Assembly: GCA_902493335.1 (NCBI GenBank)
Contig: CABUPJ010000018.1
Span: 1 to 55,929 of the forward strand
Reading direction: 5' to 3'
Length of the DNA stretch: 55,929 nt
Origin: an uncultured Porphyromonadaceae bacterium
Lineage (GTDB): Bacteria; Bacteroidota; Bacteroidia; Bacteroidales; Muribaculaceae
The notes below the pieces were generated by a model. The model was not told the origin of the DNA. It did no database searches and saw only the letters and a program-made list of their open reading frames with translations. Both the position numbers and the translations under genes were made by a program. Below, piece by piece: positions 32,876-42,237 of this stretch (position 1 is its first letter; every line of letters starts with the position of its first letter).

Positions 32876-34504
32876 ATGAAAAAAATATTCCTTAGTCTTA
32901 TGATTATGGCGGCCGCGCTTTCTGCCGGTGCCGCCGAACCGCGATCAGAGATTTCGACCGCCGACGCCCGCGCCACCATCGCACAGGGGCAGATTGCCGG
33001 CTACTCCGAGAACGGCGTTTATATTTATAAAGGTATACCTTATGCCAAGGCATCGCGCTTTATGGCGCCGGAGAAACCCGACGCATGGCAGGGTGTCCGC
33101 AGCTGCCGCAACTACGGCCCGACATGTCCGCAGGACAAGCGCCAGGGCTGGCAGAACGACGAGATTGCCTTTGCGTTCAACTGGGACGACGGCTATCCCG
33201 GCGAAGACTGCCTCCGTGCCAATGTCTGGACGCCCGCCAAGACTGCCGACGGCCGCAGGCGTCCGGTGATGGTATGGCTCCACGGCGGCGGATTCTCTGC
33301 CGGCAGCGGTCAGGAACTCCCCGGCTATGACGGCGCCAACCTCGCGCGCAAAGGCGACGTCGTTGTCGTCACCGTCAACCATCGTCTCAATGTCCTTGGC
33401 TTCCTCGATCTGTCTGACTTCGGCGAAGAGTATGCGTCATCGGGCAATGCCGGCCTGCTTGACCTCGTCGCCGCTCTCGAGTGGGTGCGCGACAACGCCG
33501 AGGCCTTCGGCGGCGACCCCGCCAACGTCACCATCTTCGGCCAGAGCGGCGGTGGCGGCAAAGTGTCGACTCTCTGCGCCACACCCGCAGCCAAAGGCCT
33601 GTTCCACAAAGCGATCGTGCAGTCGGGTTCGACTCTCAGCACCATGACAGCCGATATGTCGCGCCGCATCGGCCGCGAGACCGTCAGACAGCTCGGTCTT
33701 GAGAACGACATAAAGAAAATCGCCGACGTGCCTTACGAGCAGCTTCTCGCGGCAGGCAACGCCGCCGTCGCCGCCGTGCGCAAACAGGCCGAGGCCGAAG
33801 GCGGCACCGGCGGAGCGTTCATCTTCGGCTGGGCGCCGACAGTAGACGGCAAAGTGCTTCCACGTCAGCCGTTCGCCGACGGCGCGCCCGAGCAGAGCCG
33901 CGACATACCCATGATGATAGGCACGACACGCTGCGAGTTCTCGCCGACGACATATGTGCCTATGCTGCGCAACGCCGACATGACCATGGCCCGTGGCTTT
34001 GTCACCAATGTCTACGGCAGCGGGTCGGCCGATAAAATCATCTCGGCCTACGCCAAGGCCTATCCAGGCTATCAGCCTAAAGATCTCATCGACTTCGACA
34101 CGCGTTTCCGTCCCAACGCCGTGCGTCAGGCCGACATCAAGGCCCGGCAGGGCGGCGCGCCGGTCTACATGTATCTTTTCACATGGGAGTCGCCCGTTCT
34201 TGACGGCATCCTGCGCAGCACCCACTGCATGGAGATACCCTTTGTCTTCAACAATGCCAGAATACATGCGTCGATGACCGGCGGCGGTGCCGAGGCCGAT
34301 CGTCTGGCCGACAGAATGTCTGACGCATGGCTTGCCTTTGCCCGCACAGGCAACCCCAACACACCGTCGCTGCCCGAGTGGCCCGTTTATACCGCCGATG
34401 GCCGCGCGACGATGTTTTTCGATAACGAATGTTCGGTCCGTGGCAATCATGACCGCGAGCTCCTCGACATCGTGTCTGAAATAGCAGCCCCAAGAAGTTT
34501 CTAA
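32876..34504 (+). CDS. Secreted type-B carboxylesterase of the PUL
   Basis: A 542-residue alpha/beta hydrolase of the carboxylesterase type-B family (PF00135). The signal peptide is MKKIFLSLMIMAAALSAGAA. The early signature YIYKGIPYAKASRF, the oxyanion-hole motif VWLHGGGFSAGSG, and the nucleophile elbow FGQSGGGGK with Ser224 are present. The catalytic His lies in RSTHCMEIPF near residue 455. It should remove acyl esters from a glycan or a plant phenolic conjugate. It is the first gene of the PUL operon, 39 nt before susC, divergent from the HTCS gene. Similarity in layout to the enzyme at 20408 suggests paralogy. Confidence 0.9.
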   Translation: MKKIFLSLMIMAAALSAGAAEPRSEISTADARATIAQGQIAGYSENGVYIYKGIPYAKASRFMAPEKPDAWQGVRSCRNYGPTCPQDKRQGWQNDEIAFAFNWDDGYPGEDCLRANVWTPAKTADGRRRPVMVWLHGGGFSAGSGQELPGYDGANLARKGDVVVVTVNHRLNVLGFLDLSDFGEEYASSGNAGLLDLVAALEWVRDNAEAFGGDPANVTIFGQSGGGGKVSTLCATPAAKGLFHKAIVQSGSTLSTMTADMSRRIGRETVRQLGLENDIKKIADVPYEQLLAAGNAAVAAVRKQAEAEGGTGGAFIFGWAPTVDGKVLPRQPFADGAPEQSRDIPMMIGTTRCEFSPTTYVPMLRNADMTMARGFVTNVYGSGSADKIISAYAKAYPGYQPKDLIDFDTRFRPNAVRQADIKARQGGAPVYMYLFTWESPVLDGILRSTHCMEIPFVFNNARIHASMTGGGAEADRLADRMSDAWLAFARTGNPNTPSLPEWPVYTADGRATMFFDNECSVRGNHDRELLDIVSEIAAPRSF

Positions 34505-34543
34505 TTATCATTTTATACGTATCATAACCAATCAATACCAATC

Positions 34544-37500
34544 ATGAAAACCAGAATCGCACTGTTTGTGCTGATGCTCTCGACAGCTTTGATGTCGTTC
34601 GGGCAGTCAAGGGTCAAAGTGACCGGCAAAGTGACTGACGACAGCGGCGAAGCCCTTATCGGCGTCAGTATCACGGCAAAAGGTGAAAACAACGGAGTCA
34701 CGACCGACTTCGAAGGCAATTATCAGATCGAAACAAACGCGGGAACGGCGCTTGTGTATTCATACATAGGTTACGATCCCGCCGAACGCCGTGTCACACA
34801 GGCCGGCGTCATCAACGTCACGCTGCGCGAATCGTCGACAGCGCTCAACGACGTCGTCGTTGTCGGCTATGGCGTGCAGAAGAAAAGCTCGGTCACCGGC
34901 GCCATCTCGCAGGTGAAACCCGAAGACATCCAGAACCGCACGATTGTCAACCCCCAGAGCGCGCTGCTCGGCAAGACCGCCGGTGTGCAGGTGGTGACGA
35001 CATCAAACGCTCCCGGCTCGTCGCCGACGATACGTGTGCGCGGCTATTCGTCTAACGTTTCTTCAGATCCCCTCTATGTCGTCGACGGCGTGCGTCTGAG
35101 CGACATCAGCGGCATCGACCCCAACGACATCGCCTCTATGGAGGTTCTCAAAGACGCCGCATCGGCTGCCATCTACGGTGCCGAGGCCGGCAACGGCGTG
35201 GTGCTGATCACCACAAAACGAGGCAGCGCAGGCAACGGCAAAATATCATACGACTTCCAGTATGCCTGGGAACGCACCGCCAAAGTGCCCCGCATGCTCA
35301 ACTCAGAGCAATATATCAAATACATGACCGAGGGCAACGTCTTCACCGAAGACTATCTTCTCAAGAACTGGGACGGCGTCACAAACACATCGTGGATTGA
35401 CGAAGCCTTCGAGACGGGTCACATGCAGCGCCACAATATCTCGTTTACCAACGGCACAGACCGCGGCAACTACTATCTCTCGCTGTCATACCTCGACAAC
35501 AACGGCATCGTCGGCGGCAGCAAAGACTTCTACCAGCGTCTGACAGCGGCAATCAACGCCGAATACGACATCAAGACATGGCTGAAGGTCGGCACGACCA
35601 ACCAGATCGAGAAATACAACGTGCGTCAGGTGTCGTCCAACAACGAATACGGCAGCCTTATCACAGCCACTCTTCTTCTCGACCCGCTCACGCCCTTCCT
35701 CTATTCGCCTGACAATCTGCCGCTCCACATGGTCAACGCACAGCAGCAGGGCAAACATCTGCTCACCGACGAGAACGGCAACTACTATGCGGTCTCGAAA
35801 TTCCTCAATTCTGAAAACTATCATCCCTACGTGATGCGTGACAATGGCGTCAGCCGCAACGGCGGTTTCAACGTAACCGGCAGCATCTTCGCCGACTTCA
35901 AACCCTTCGCCGGTTTCACATTCACATCGCGCTTAGGCTACCGCCTGTCGTCTAACCATCAGTCAAACGTCAACCTCCCGTTCTACGGCAACGCCACCCA
36001 AAGCGGCGACTATGTCGGCATGAACGCCCAGAACTCGCAGACCGTCTACTGGCAGTGGGAAAACTTCGCCAACTATTTCAAACAGTTCGGTGTCAACACC
36101 ATCACGGCGATGGTCGGTATGTCATACTCGGAGAACGTCAATTCCTATACACAGGGCAGCCTCAGCGGTCAGAACGAAGACGCTCTGAAAAAGAACGATC
36201 CGCTCTTCTGGTATCTCAACTACGGCAATGCCTCGGCCACCAAGGGTGTCGGCGGCGAGAAGACCCGCAACAGCAAGCTGTCGTACTTCGGCCGCGCAAG
36301 CTATGAATATGACAACCGCTACCACCTCCAGGCCTCGCTGCGCGCCGACGCCGCCGACCTCTCGAAACTGCCTCTCGAAAACCGCTGGGGCTACTTCCCC
36401 GCAGTGTCGGCAGGCTGGACTCTGTCTAACGAAAGCTTCTTTGAAAACATCCGCCGCTATGCCGACAATATCAAGCTGCGCGCAAGCTGGGGCCAGAACG
36501 GCTCGCTGGCGGCTCTCGGCGGTTATCCCTACAGCACAGACATGGCTCTCGGAGGCATCTATCCTCTTGTCCCCGGCAACAACTACACGACATCGGCCTC
36601 TCCGTCGACAATGGGCAACAACAAGCTCAAATGGGAGACATCAGAGCAGTTTGACATAGGTCTCGACATGCGGTTCCTGCGCAACCGTCTGGGTGTCAAT
36701 ATCGACTGGTATACCAAAAAGACCAAGGACCTGCTTGTCAACGGCACAGTGCCCTCGCTCATCATCGGCGGCACAACATCACCGATGAACGCCGGCAATG
36801 TCAGCAACAAAGGCTGGGAGTTCGAGCTGTCATGGCGCGATGTCGCAGGCGACTTCCGTTATGCGGCCACATTCAACCTGTCGACCCTCTCGAACAAGGT
36901 GACATATCTCGACCCGTCGATTGCCCGCATCGGCGGCACCAACTTCCACACCTCGACCATCACCTACTTTGAAAAAGGCTATCCGGTCTACTACTTCCGC
37001 GGCTATATGTTCGACGGCCTTGACGGCGAGGGCAATCCCAAATTCAAAGACCTTGACAACAGCGGGTCGCTCAACGACGGTGACCTCACCAACATCGGCG
37101 ACGCCCTCCCCGACATCACCTACGGCCTGACGCTTAATTTAGGTTGGAAAAACTTCGACCTTACCGTCTTCGGCACAGGTGCGGCCGGAAACAAGGTGTT
37201 CAACTGCATCAACCGCGCCGACTACCCGCAGTGCAACAAACTCAAGGAAGTGTTCTACGACAACCGCTGGACAGCAGAGAATCCCGGCGGCACAGTGCCC
37301 AAGGCCGGAGCCGCCAACATGGACAAATATCAGATTTCAGACGCACTCGTCTATGACGGTTCGTTCTTCAAGATCAAGCAGATACAGTTAGGCTACATCG
37401 TGCCTCAGAAGTGGACCAAGAAGGCATATATCAGCAATATGCGCGTCTATGCGTCGCTCGACGACTTCTTCTGCTTCACCAAATATCCGGGCTTCGACCC

Positions 37501-37597
37501 TGAGGTTGCCGTCAACGCCACATCAGGCATGGGCATCGACAAAGGCGCATATCCTTCGTCAAAGAAAGTCGTTCTCGGTTTCAATATCACATTCTAA
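34544..37597 (+). CDS. SusC/RagA-family TonB-linked outer-membrane transporter
   Basis: A 1017-residue outer-membrane receptor. The signal peptide is MKTRIALFVLMLSTALMSFG. A carboxypeptidase-regulatory-like domain follows (VTGKVTDDSGEALIGVSITA, about residues 25-95). The plug domain includes LNDVVVVGYGVQKKSSVTGA and DPLYVVDGVRLSDI. The 22-stranded barrel ends with the aromatic terminus VVLGFNITF. The TonB-dependent plug and the SusC-specific DDS/VVVGYG motif leave little doubt. With the SusD protein encoded next it should form the bivalve complex that imports oligosaccharides. The substrate is probably an esterified plant glycan, judging from its neighbours. Confidence 0.97.
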   Translation: MKTRIALFVLMLSTALMSFGQSRVKVTGKVTDDSGEALIGVSITAKGENNGVTTDFEGNYQIETNAGTALVYSYIGYDPAERRVTQAGVINVTLRESSTALNDVVVVGYGVQKKSSVTGAISQVKPEDIQNRTIVNPQSALLGKTAGVQVVTTSNAPGSSPTIRVRGYSSNVSSDPLYVVDGVRLSDISGIDPNDIASMEVLKDAASAAIYGAEAGNGVVLITTKRGSAGNGKISYDFQYAWERTAKVPRMLNSEQYIKYMTEGNVFTEDYLLKNWDGVTNTSWIDEAFETGHMQRHNISFTNGTDRGNYYLSLSYLDNNGIVGGSKDFYQRLTAAINAEYDIKTWLKVGTTNQIEKYNVRQVSSNNEYGSLITATLLLDPLTPFLYSPDNLPLHMVNAQQQGKHLLTDENGNYYAVSKFLNSENYHPYVMRDNGVSRNGGFNVTGSIFADFKPFAGFTFTSRLGYRLSSNHQSNVNLPFYGNATQSGDYVGMNAQNSQTVYWQWENFANYFKQFGVNTITAMVGMSYSENVNSYTQGSLSGQNEDALKKNDPLFWYLNYGNASATKGVGGEKTRNSKLSYFGRASYEYDNRYHLQASLRADAADLSKLPLENRWGYFPAVSAGWTLSNESFFENIRRYADNIKLRASWGQNGSLAALGGYPYSTDMALGGIYPLVPGNNYTTSASPSTMGNNKLKWETSEQFDIGLDMRFLRNRLGVNIDWYTKKTKDLLVNGTVPSLIIGGTTSPMNAGNVSNKGWEFELSWRDVAGDFRYAATFNLSTLSNKVTYLDPSIARIGGTNFHTSTITYFEKGYPVYYFRGYMFDGLDGEGNPKFKDLDNSGSLNDGDLTNIGDALPDITYGLTLNLGWKNFDLTVFGTGAAGNKVFNCINRADYPQCNKLKEVFYDNRWTAENPGGTVPKAGAANMDKYQISDALVYDGSFFKIKQIQLGYIVPQKWTKKAYISNMRVYASLDDFFCFTKYPGFDPEVAVNATSGMGIDKGAYPSSKKVVLGFNITF

Positions 37598-37609
37598 TAC
37601 AGTAAAATA

Positions 37610-39171
37610 ATGAAACTAAAATATATATTACCGGCGCTCATCGCCTCTGCGGCCATGCTCTTCTCGTCGTGCGAAGACGGTCTCGATATACCCAAGCACG
37701 GCAATATGGGCGGTCAGGACGATTTCTACAAGACCGACGCCGAAGCCGAACAGGCCGTTGCCTCGATGTATACCAGCTGGGGCGGCAACTATTACAACTG
37801 GTATTATGTGAAAAACATGCTTTCTGACGACGCCTGGACCGGCGGCGGCTCGCGTGGTGACAATCCCGACATGGAGCGTCTCAACGAATATACCTTCGAT
37901 ACTGACCATGGAATGATAGAAGGCATGTATCAGGGCCTCTACGGCATCATATACAAAGCCAACCTCATCATCGAGAAGGTGACCCCCGACACACCCGTCA
38001 AAGCGCAGGCTGTTGCCGAGGCATACTTCTTCCGCGGATGGGCCCACTTCGAGCTGGCCAGTCTGTGGGGCACCGCTCCGGTCGTCGACCACTTGCTCCA
38101 GCCCAACGAATACCATCAGGGCAACAGCACACCTGAAGAACTCTGGACCCGCACCGAGGATGACTTCCGCACAGCTGTCACGAGCAATGCTCTCCCCAGC
38201 AAGAGCAGCGCCAACGACGAGACCGGCGGCATACGCGTGACAAAAGAAGTCGCACAGGCCATGCTCGGCAAGACACTTCTCTTCGAGGGCAAATATGCCG
38301 AAGCCGCCACCGAGCTTGACAAGGTTATCGACTCGAAAAAATACGAGCTTTATCAGGGCGAATACGACATGATCGGTCATGCAGCCGCCAACGGCTGCAG
38401 CGAGGCCATGCTCGAGATTCAGAAACGCAACGACCCCGAGCAGGCATGGGCGCAGATGACAATGACTTTCATCATGAACGGCTGGCGCACGTCGCTTATC
38501 AACCTCGGCTCGATGAGCCAGATTGCAACGGGTACTTACGGCTTCATGAATCCGACCAAAGACCTTTATGACGCATTTGTGGCCCGAGAGGGAAAAGACG
38601 GCTACCGTCTGCGCTCGACAATCCGCACCTACGACGAACTCAACGCCGAATACGGCCTGACCGTCAATGCCGGCGAACGTCTTGTCGGTCACGAAGGTTT
38701 CTTCAACTGGAAAAACCGCGCGCTCAAGGAAGACTGCGTCATGGACGCCAGCTACTTCCAGGCCCTCCAGTATACAAATCTGCGTGTCATGCGCTATGCC
38801 GAGGTACTTCTTCTCGCCGCCGAGGCCCATGTCATGTCGGGAGGCTCACGCGCTGCCGAATATGTCAACGCCGTCCGCACCCGCGCGCGTCTCCAGCCTC
38901 TCTCGAGCGTGACACTCGACGATGTCAAGGCCGAAAAACGTCTCGAACTCTGTCTTGAGTGCGTCCGCTTCCAGGATCTCGTGCGCTGGGGCGATGCCGC
39001 TAAATGTCTCGGAGACAGAGGCCGGACAGTCCCGGCTTTTCGGCCAACGGCCTTGAAGCCAAAGCGTTCTCTAACGCTAATTACGGATTCAAAGACAAAC
39101 ATAATCTGCTGCCTATCCCGCGCAAAGAGATTGAGCTCAACCGCAACATGACTCAGAACACCGGATGGTAA
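37610..39171 (+). CDS. SusD/RagB-family surface lipoprotein, 3' end frameshifted
   Basis: A surface glycan-binding lipoprotein that lids the SusC barrel. The lipobox is AMLFSSC (Cys21). DDFYKTDAEAEQAVASMYTS and the TPR-like middle AEAYFFRGWAHFELASLWG are diagnostic. The continuous frame runs to 39151 but ends in an atypical basic tail after LVRWGDAAKCLGDRG. In the alternative frame the region 39035-39171 reads FSANGLEAKAFSNANYGF, then LLPIPRKEIELNRNMTQNTG and a final W, the normal SusD C-terminus. One missing base near 39029-39040 (CCCGGCTTTT) restores a 520-residue protein. It is either a real recent mutation or a sequencing error. Confidence 0.9.
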
Positions 39172-39192
39172 AACCCTTAAATCAAGCTTAAT

Positions 39193-40827
39193 ATGAAAAA
39201 GATATATAATTTGCTGCTGATGCCTCTGGCTGCAATGCTGTGGGCCTGCAGCGACGATGTGATTGACGACCTGTCGGGTACTTACGACGATATATACCGG
39301 TATAACTACACCACAGAGTCGACCGGTGAGACCGACAAACTCAAGAAAGGTCTCAAATATCTCCACATGAATTTCTCTGACGGCAAAAACAATACACTGT
39401 CCCTCAGTGTCGTGTCGCGGGAGTGGACTCTCCAGCCAGGAGTCTATAAACCCTGGTCGGGACCGCTCGACCAGCCTGTCGCCAATGAGTTTTACGCCTT
39501 CACTGCTGAGGGTGACCAGGCCAACGGCCGGATTACCGAGGGCGACCTTGAGGTAAACATGTTCGGCAGCGACTATGACATCAGCGGTCTGCTCACCGGC
39601 GGTGACGGCAAACGCTATGTCATCAACTATCGCGGCCCGATTGAATTCGTCATCGGCGTCGACGATCCCGAACCAAGCGGTTACACCGTGACAATGAAAG
39701 CCGACCCCGTTGTCATCATGGATTATACCACATGGCAGTCTACGGTGATTCCCGGTGTAAGCAAATATACGCTCGCTGTCAGCGACCCGGCCGGCAACGA
39801 CGCCGCTTTCTTCGAGGCCATCAACAAAGAGGGCCTGTCGATGTCAGACCTGACAGGCACATATACCATCGCAGGCTCGCCCACCGAGCCGTGGCTGATC
39901 GACAACGGATGGCTTGTTCCCGACTACGGCATGGCCGGCGGAGCGTTCATCGTATCGTCGACCGGCGAGAAGCAGTATATCACCCAGGGCAAGATAAACA
40001 TCGAATCGGTTGAAGGCATCACCGGCGAGACCCTCTATAATTTCAGCGGCGAAAGCCTGTCGTATATCACAGCGGCCGGCGGCAGCGGCACAGCCAATTT
40101 CAGCATCCGTTTCTCGTCTTATCTTGAAAAGAGCGGCACAGAGCTCAAAGACCTCTCGTTCCAGAGCGAGGTTCTCGGCCGCGAGGTGAAATACTCGGTG
40201 ATTCTCCCCAAGAGCTTCGACGGCACGAAGACATTCCCTGTGCTCTACATGCTCCACGGCGCTACCGGCGGCAATAACGACTGGCTCACCGGCGGCAACA
40301 TCGGCAGCCACACCGGCAGTGTCGAAACCGAGATGATTATTGTCTCGCCTCAGGGTTCGTTCGATGGCTTTGACTCGTTCTATATCGACAATTATCAGAG
40401 CAAGGGCATGAATTACGAGACCTTCTTCATCAACGAATTCATGCCTGCGGTCGAAGCCATGTATAAAGGCAACGGCCGTCGCGGCATCGCCGGTCTGTCG
40501 ATGGGTGGCTTCGGCTCACTCTACTACGGCCTCAAGTATGCCGACAGATTCTCGGGCATCTATGCCTGCTCACCCGCAATTGGCATCGAAGGCACTCCCA
40601 ACATTTTCGATATGATCTGGACACCGGGCGCATCGGCAATCACGGTCGAAATCGGCACGGAAGATTTCCTCTATGAGGTCAACAAAGGCCTGAACGAGGC
40701 CATGCAGTTCTCACCGCTTCTGCCCGTCTTCACCTATATCGAACGTGCCGGTGCCCACGACTGGGCATTCTGGAGCGCATGCTCGCCGAAGATTATCAAA
40801 TTCTTCGACGGATTGTTCTCCAAGTAA
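39193..40827 (+). CDS. Surface lipoprotein esterase (PF00756 type) with N-terminal accessory domains
   Basis: A 544-residue two-part protein. The lipobox is AAMLWAC (Cys19). Residues about 20-330 form beta-rich accessory modules without clear family (for example GRITEGDLEVNMFGSDYDIS), perhaps for glycan binding, in the place usually held by SusE/F-like proteins. The C-terminal part is an esterase-D/feruloyl-esterase-like alpha/beta hydrolase: VKYSVILPKSFDGTKTFPVL, YMLHGATGG, nucleophile elbow AGLSMGG with Ser436, and His in AGAHDWAFW. It probably cleaves acetyl or hydroxycinnamoyl esters at the cell surface. It begins 21 nt after the restored susD stop and is co-transcribed. Confidence 0.85.
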   Translation: MKKIYNLLLMPLAAMLWACSDDVIDDLSGTYDDIYRYNYTTESTGETDKLKKGLKYLHMNFSDGKNNTLSLSVVSREWTLQPGVYKPWSGPLDQPVANEFYAFTAEGDQANGRITEGDLEVNMFGSDYDISGLLTGGDGKRYVINYRGPIEFVIGVDDPEPSGYTVTMKADPVVIMDYTTWQSTVIPGVSKYTLAVSDPAGNDAAFFEAINKEGLSMSDLTGTYTIAGSPTEPWLIDNGWLVPDYGMAGGAFIVSSTGEKQYITQGKINIESVEGITGETLYNFSGESLSYITAAGGSGTANFSIRFSSYLEKSGTELKDLSFQSEVLGREVKYSVILPKSFDGTKTFPVLYMLHGATGGNNDWLTGGNIGSHTGSVETEMIIVSPQGSFDGFDSFYIDNYQSKGMNYETFFINEFMPAVEAMYKGNGRRGIAGLSMGGFGSLYYGLKYADRFSGIYACSPAIGIEGTPNIFDMIWTPGASAITVEIGTEDFLYEVNKGLNEAMQFSPLLPVFTYIERAGAHDWAFWSACSPKIIKFFDGLFSK

Positions 40828-41037
40828 TTCGTTTCTCGAGGTTTCCGGCCTAAATTCTTGCAAATTACAAGAATTCTGAGTTAATTTGCCGTTAGTTTCC
40901 AAATGACAGATTAATGACAGTCGGCTGATGGTTTTGTGGTTGCTGCCGATGGGCCGGAAACTTAGATATATTCACTTTGCTAATCCTTAAATAACTGATT
41001 CACGAACTACTGATTCTCTTTAATAAAAACCGTAATA
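40828..41037. other. Intergenic region with nested inverted repeats
   Basis: A 210-bp gap, the longest inside the PUL operon. GTTTCCGGCC (40841-40850) and GGCCGGAAAC (40952-40961) form a perfect 10-bp inverted repeat framing about 100 bp. Within it AATTCTTG (40853-40860) pairs with CAAGAATT (40868-40875). No gene is visible. It may be an RNA structure, a processing site or a small degraded element. Confidence 0.45.
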
Positions 41038-42231
41038 ATGAAAAAGTATATCCTTATTGCCGCAGTGGCGCTGGCTTCGTTATGCGCCGACGCCCAGCAG
41101 GCCCTCTGGGGCGGCTCACAGATTGTGTCGCCCGAAATCAACCCCGACAACACAGTGACATTCCGCATCGCGGCGCCCAAAGCCGTCAGAGTACAGGTCA
41201 CCGGCGACTTCCTGCCGACACAGAAAATGCAGACCCCTTACGGCGAGTTTGACGCCCCGGGTGTCGCCGACATGGTCGAGAAAGACGGTGTCTGGCAGTA
41301 TACCACCGACGCGCCTCTCGCCCCCGAGCTTTACAGCTACTCGATGATTGTCGACGGCCTGAAAATCAATGATCCGTCGAACGTCTACCGCATCCGCGAC
41401 GTCCAGTCTGTCACCGATGTCTTCATCATTCCCGGCGAGCGTGCCGATCTTTACAAAATCAACGACGTGCCCCACGGCACGGTCTCTAAAGTGTGGTATA
41501 ACAGCCCCACGCTCGGCATGGACCGCCGTCTCACTGTCTACACCCCCGCAGGCTATGAGACAAGCAACAGACGCTATCCCGTCTTCTACCTGCTCCACGG
41601 CATGGGCGGTGACGAAAACGCCTGGACCGAACTCGGCCGCGCGTCGCAGATTCTCGACAACCTCATCGCCGAGGGTAAAGCCGAGCCCATGATTGTCGTC
41701 ATGACAAACGGCAACGCTGCCCTTCAGGCCGCCCCGGGCGAATCAAGCCTCGGCTTCTCGGCTCCCACAATGAACCTGCCCAAGACCATGGAAGGCAGCT
41801 TCGAGACACATTTCCCCGAAGTCGTGAAATTTATCGACAAGAACTACCGCACCATCAAAAACAAGAAATCGCGTGCCATCGCCGGTCTCTCGATGGGTGG
41901 CTTCCACTCGATGCACATCTCGAAACAGTATCCCGATATGTTTGACTACGTCGGCCTTTTTTCTGCCGCCATCATGCCGAACAACGGTGTCACAAGTCCC
42001 ATCTACGACGACCTTGACAAAAAGCTGAAGATCCAGTTTGACAAAAAGCCCGCACTCTACTGGATCGGCATCGGCGACACCGATTTCCTCTACGAAGCCA
42101 ACAAGGCTTACCGCAAGAAGCTCGACGACAACGGATATGCCTATACCTACTACGAGACACCCCAGGGCCACATCTGGAAGAACTGGCGCATATACCTCAC
42201 TGAATTCACTCCCTTACTCTTCAAAAAATAA
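41038..42231 (+). CDS. Secreted esterase with N-terminal CBM48/E-set domain (feruloyl-esterase-like)
   Basis: A 397-residue exported hydrolase. The signal peptide is MKKYILIAAVALASLCADA. An N-terminal immunoglobulin-like E-set/CBM48-like domain (about 25-120) contains VTFRIAAPKAVRVQVTGDF. The esterase-D domain (PF00756) has RRLTVYTPAGYE, FYLLHGMGGDENAWTELG, the elbow AGLSMGG with Ser285, the Asp in IGDTDFLYEA and His in TPQGHIWKNW. This domain order is typical of Bacteroidetes ferulic-acid or acetyl-xylan esterases. It is followed after 6 nt by the first GH3 gene. The acyl group removed is not certain. Confidence 0.88.
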   Translation: MKKYILIAAVALASLCADAQQALWGGSQIVSPEINPDNTVTFRIAAPKAVRVQVTGDFLPTQKMQTPYGEFDAPGVADMVEKDGVWQYTTDAPLAPELYSYSMIVDGLKINDPSNVYRIRDVQSVTDVFIIPGERADLYKINDVPHGTVSKVWYNSPTLGMDRRLTVYTPAGYETSNRRYPVFYLLHGMGGDENAWTELGRASQILDNLIAEGKAEPMIVVMTNGNAALQAAPGESSLGFSAPTMNLPKTMEGSFETHFPEVVKFIDKNYRTIKNKKSRAIAGLSMGGFHSMHISKQYPDMFDYVGLFSAAIMPNNGVTSPIYDDLDKKLKIQFDKKPALYWIGIGDTDFLYEANKAYRKKLDDNGYAYTYYETPQGHIWKNWRIYLTEFTPLLFKK

Positions 42232-42237
42232 GAATTA

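Noticed and set aside
33437..34450. 337-codon minus-strand frame opposite the PUL carboxylesterase
   Set aside because: Antisense shadow with no motifs or promoter.
37628..38830. 400-codon minus-strand frame opposite susD
   Set aside because: Antisense shadow; the SusD motifs are on the plus strand.
39031..39151. The basic C-terminal tail of the uninterrupted SusD frame as an authentic protein end
   Set aside because: The alternative frame carries the conserved SusD ending up to 39171, so the tail is a frameshift product.
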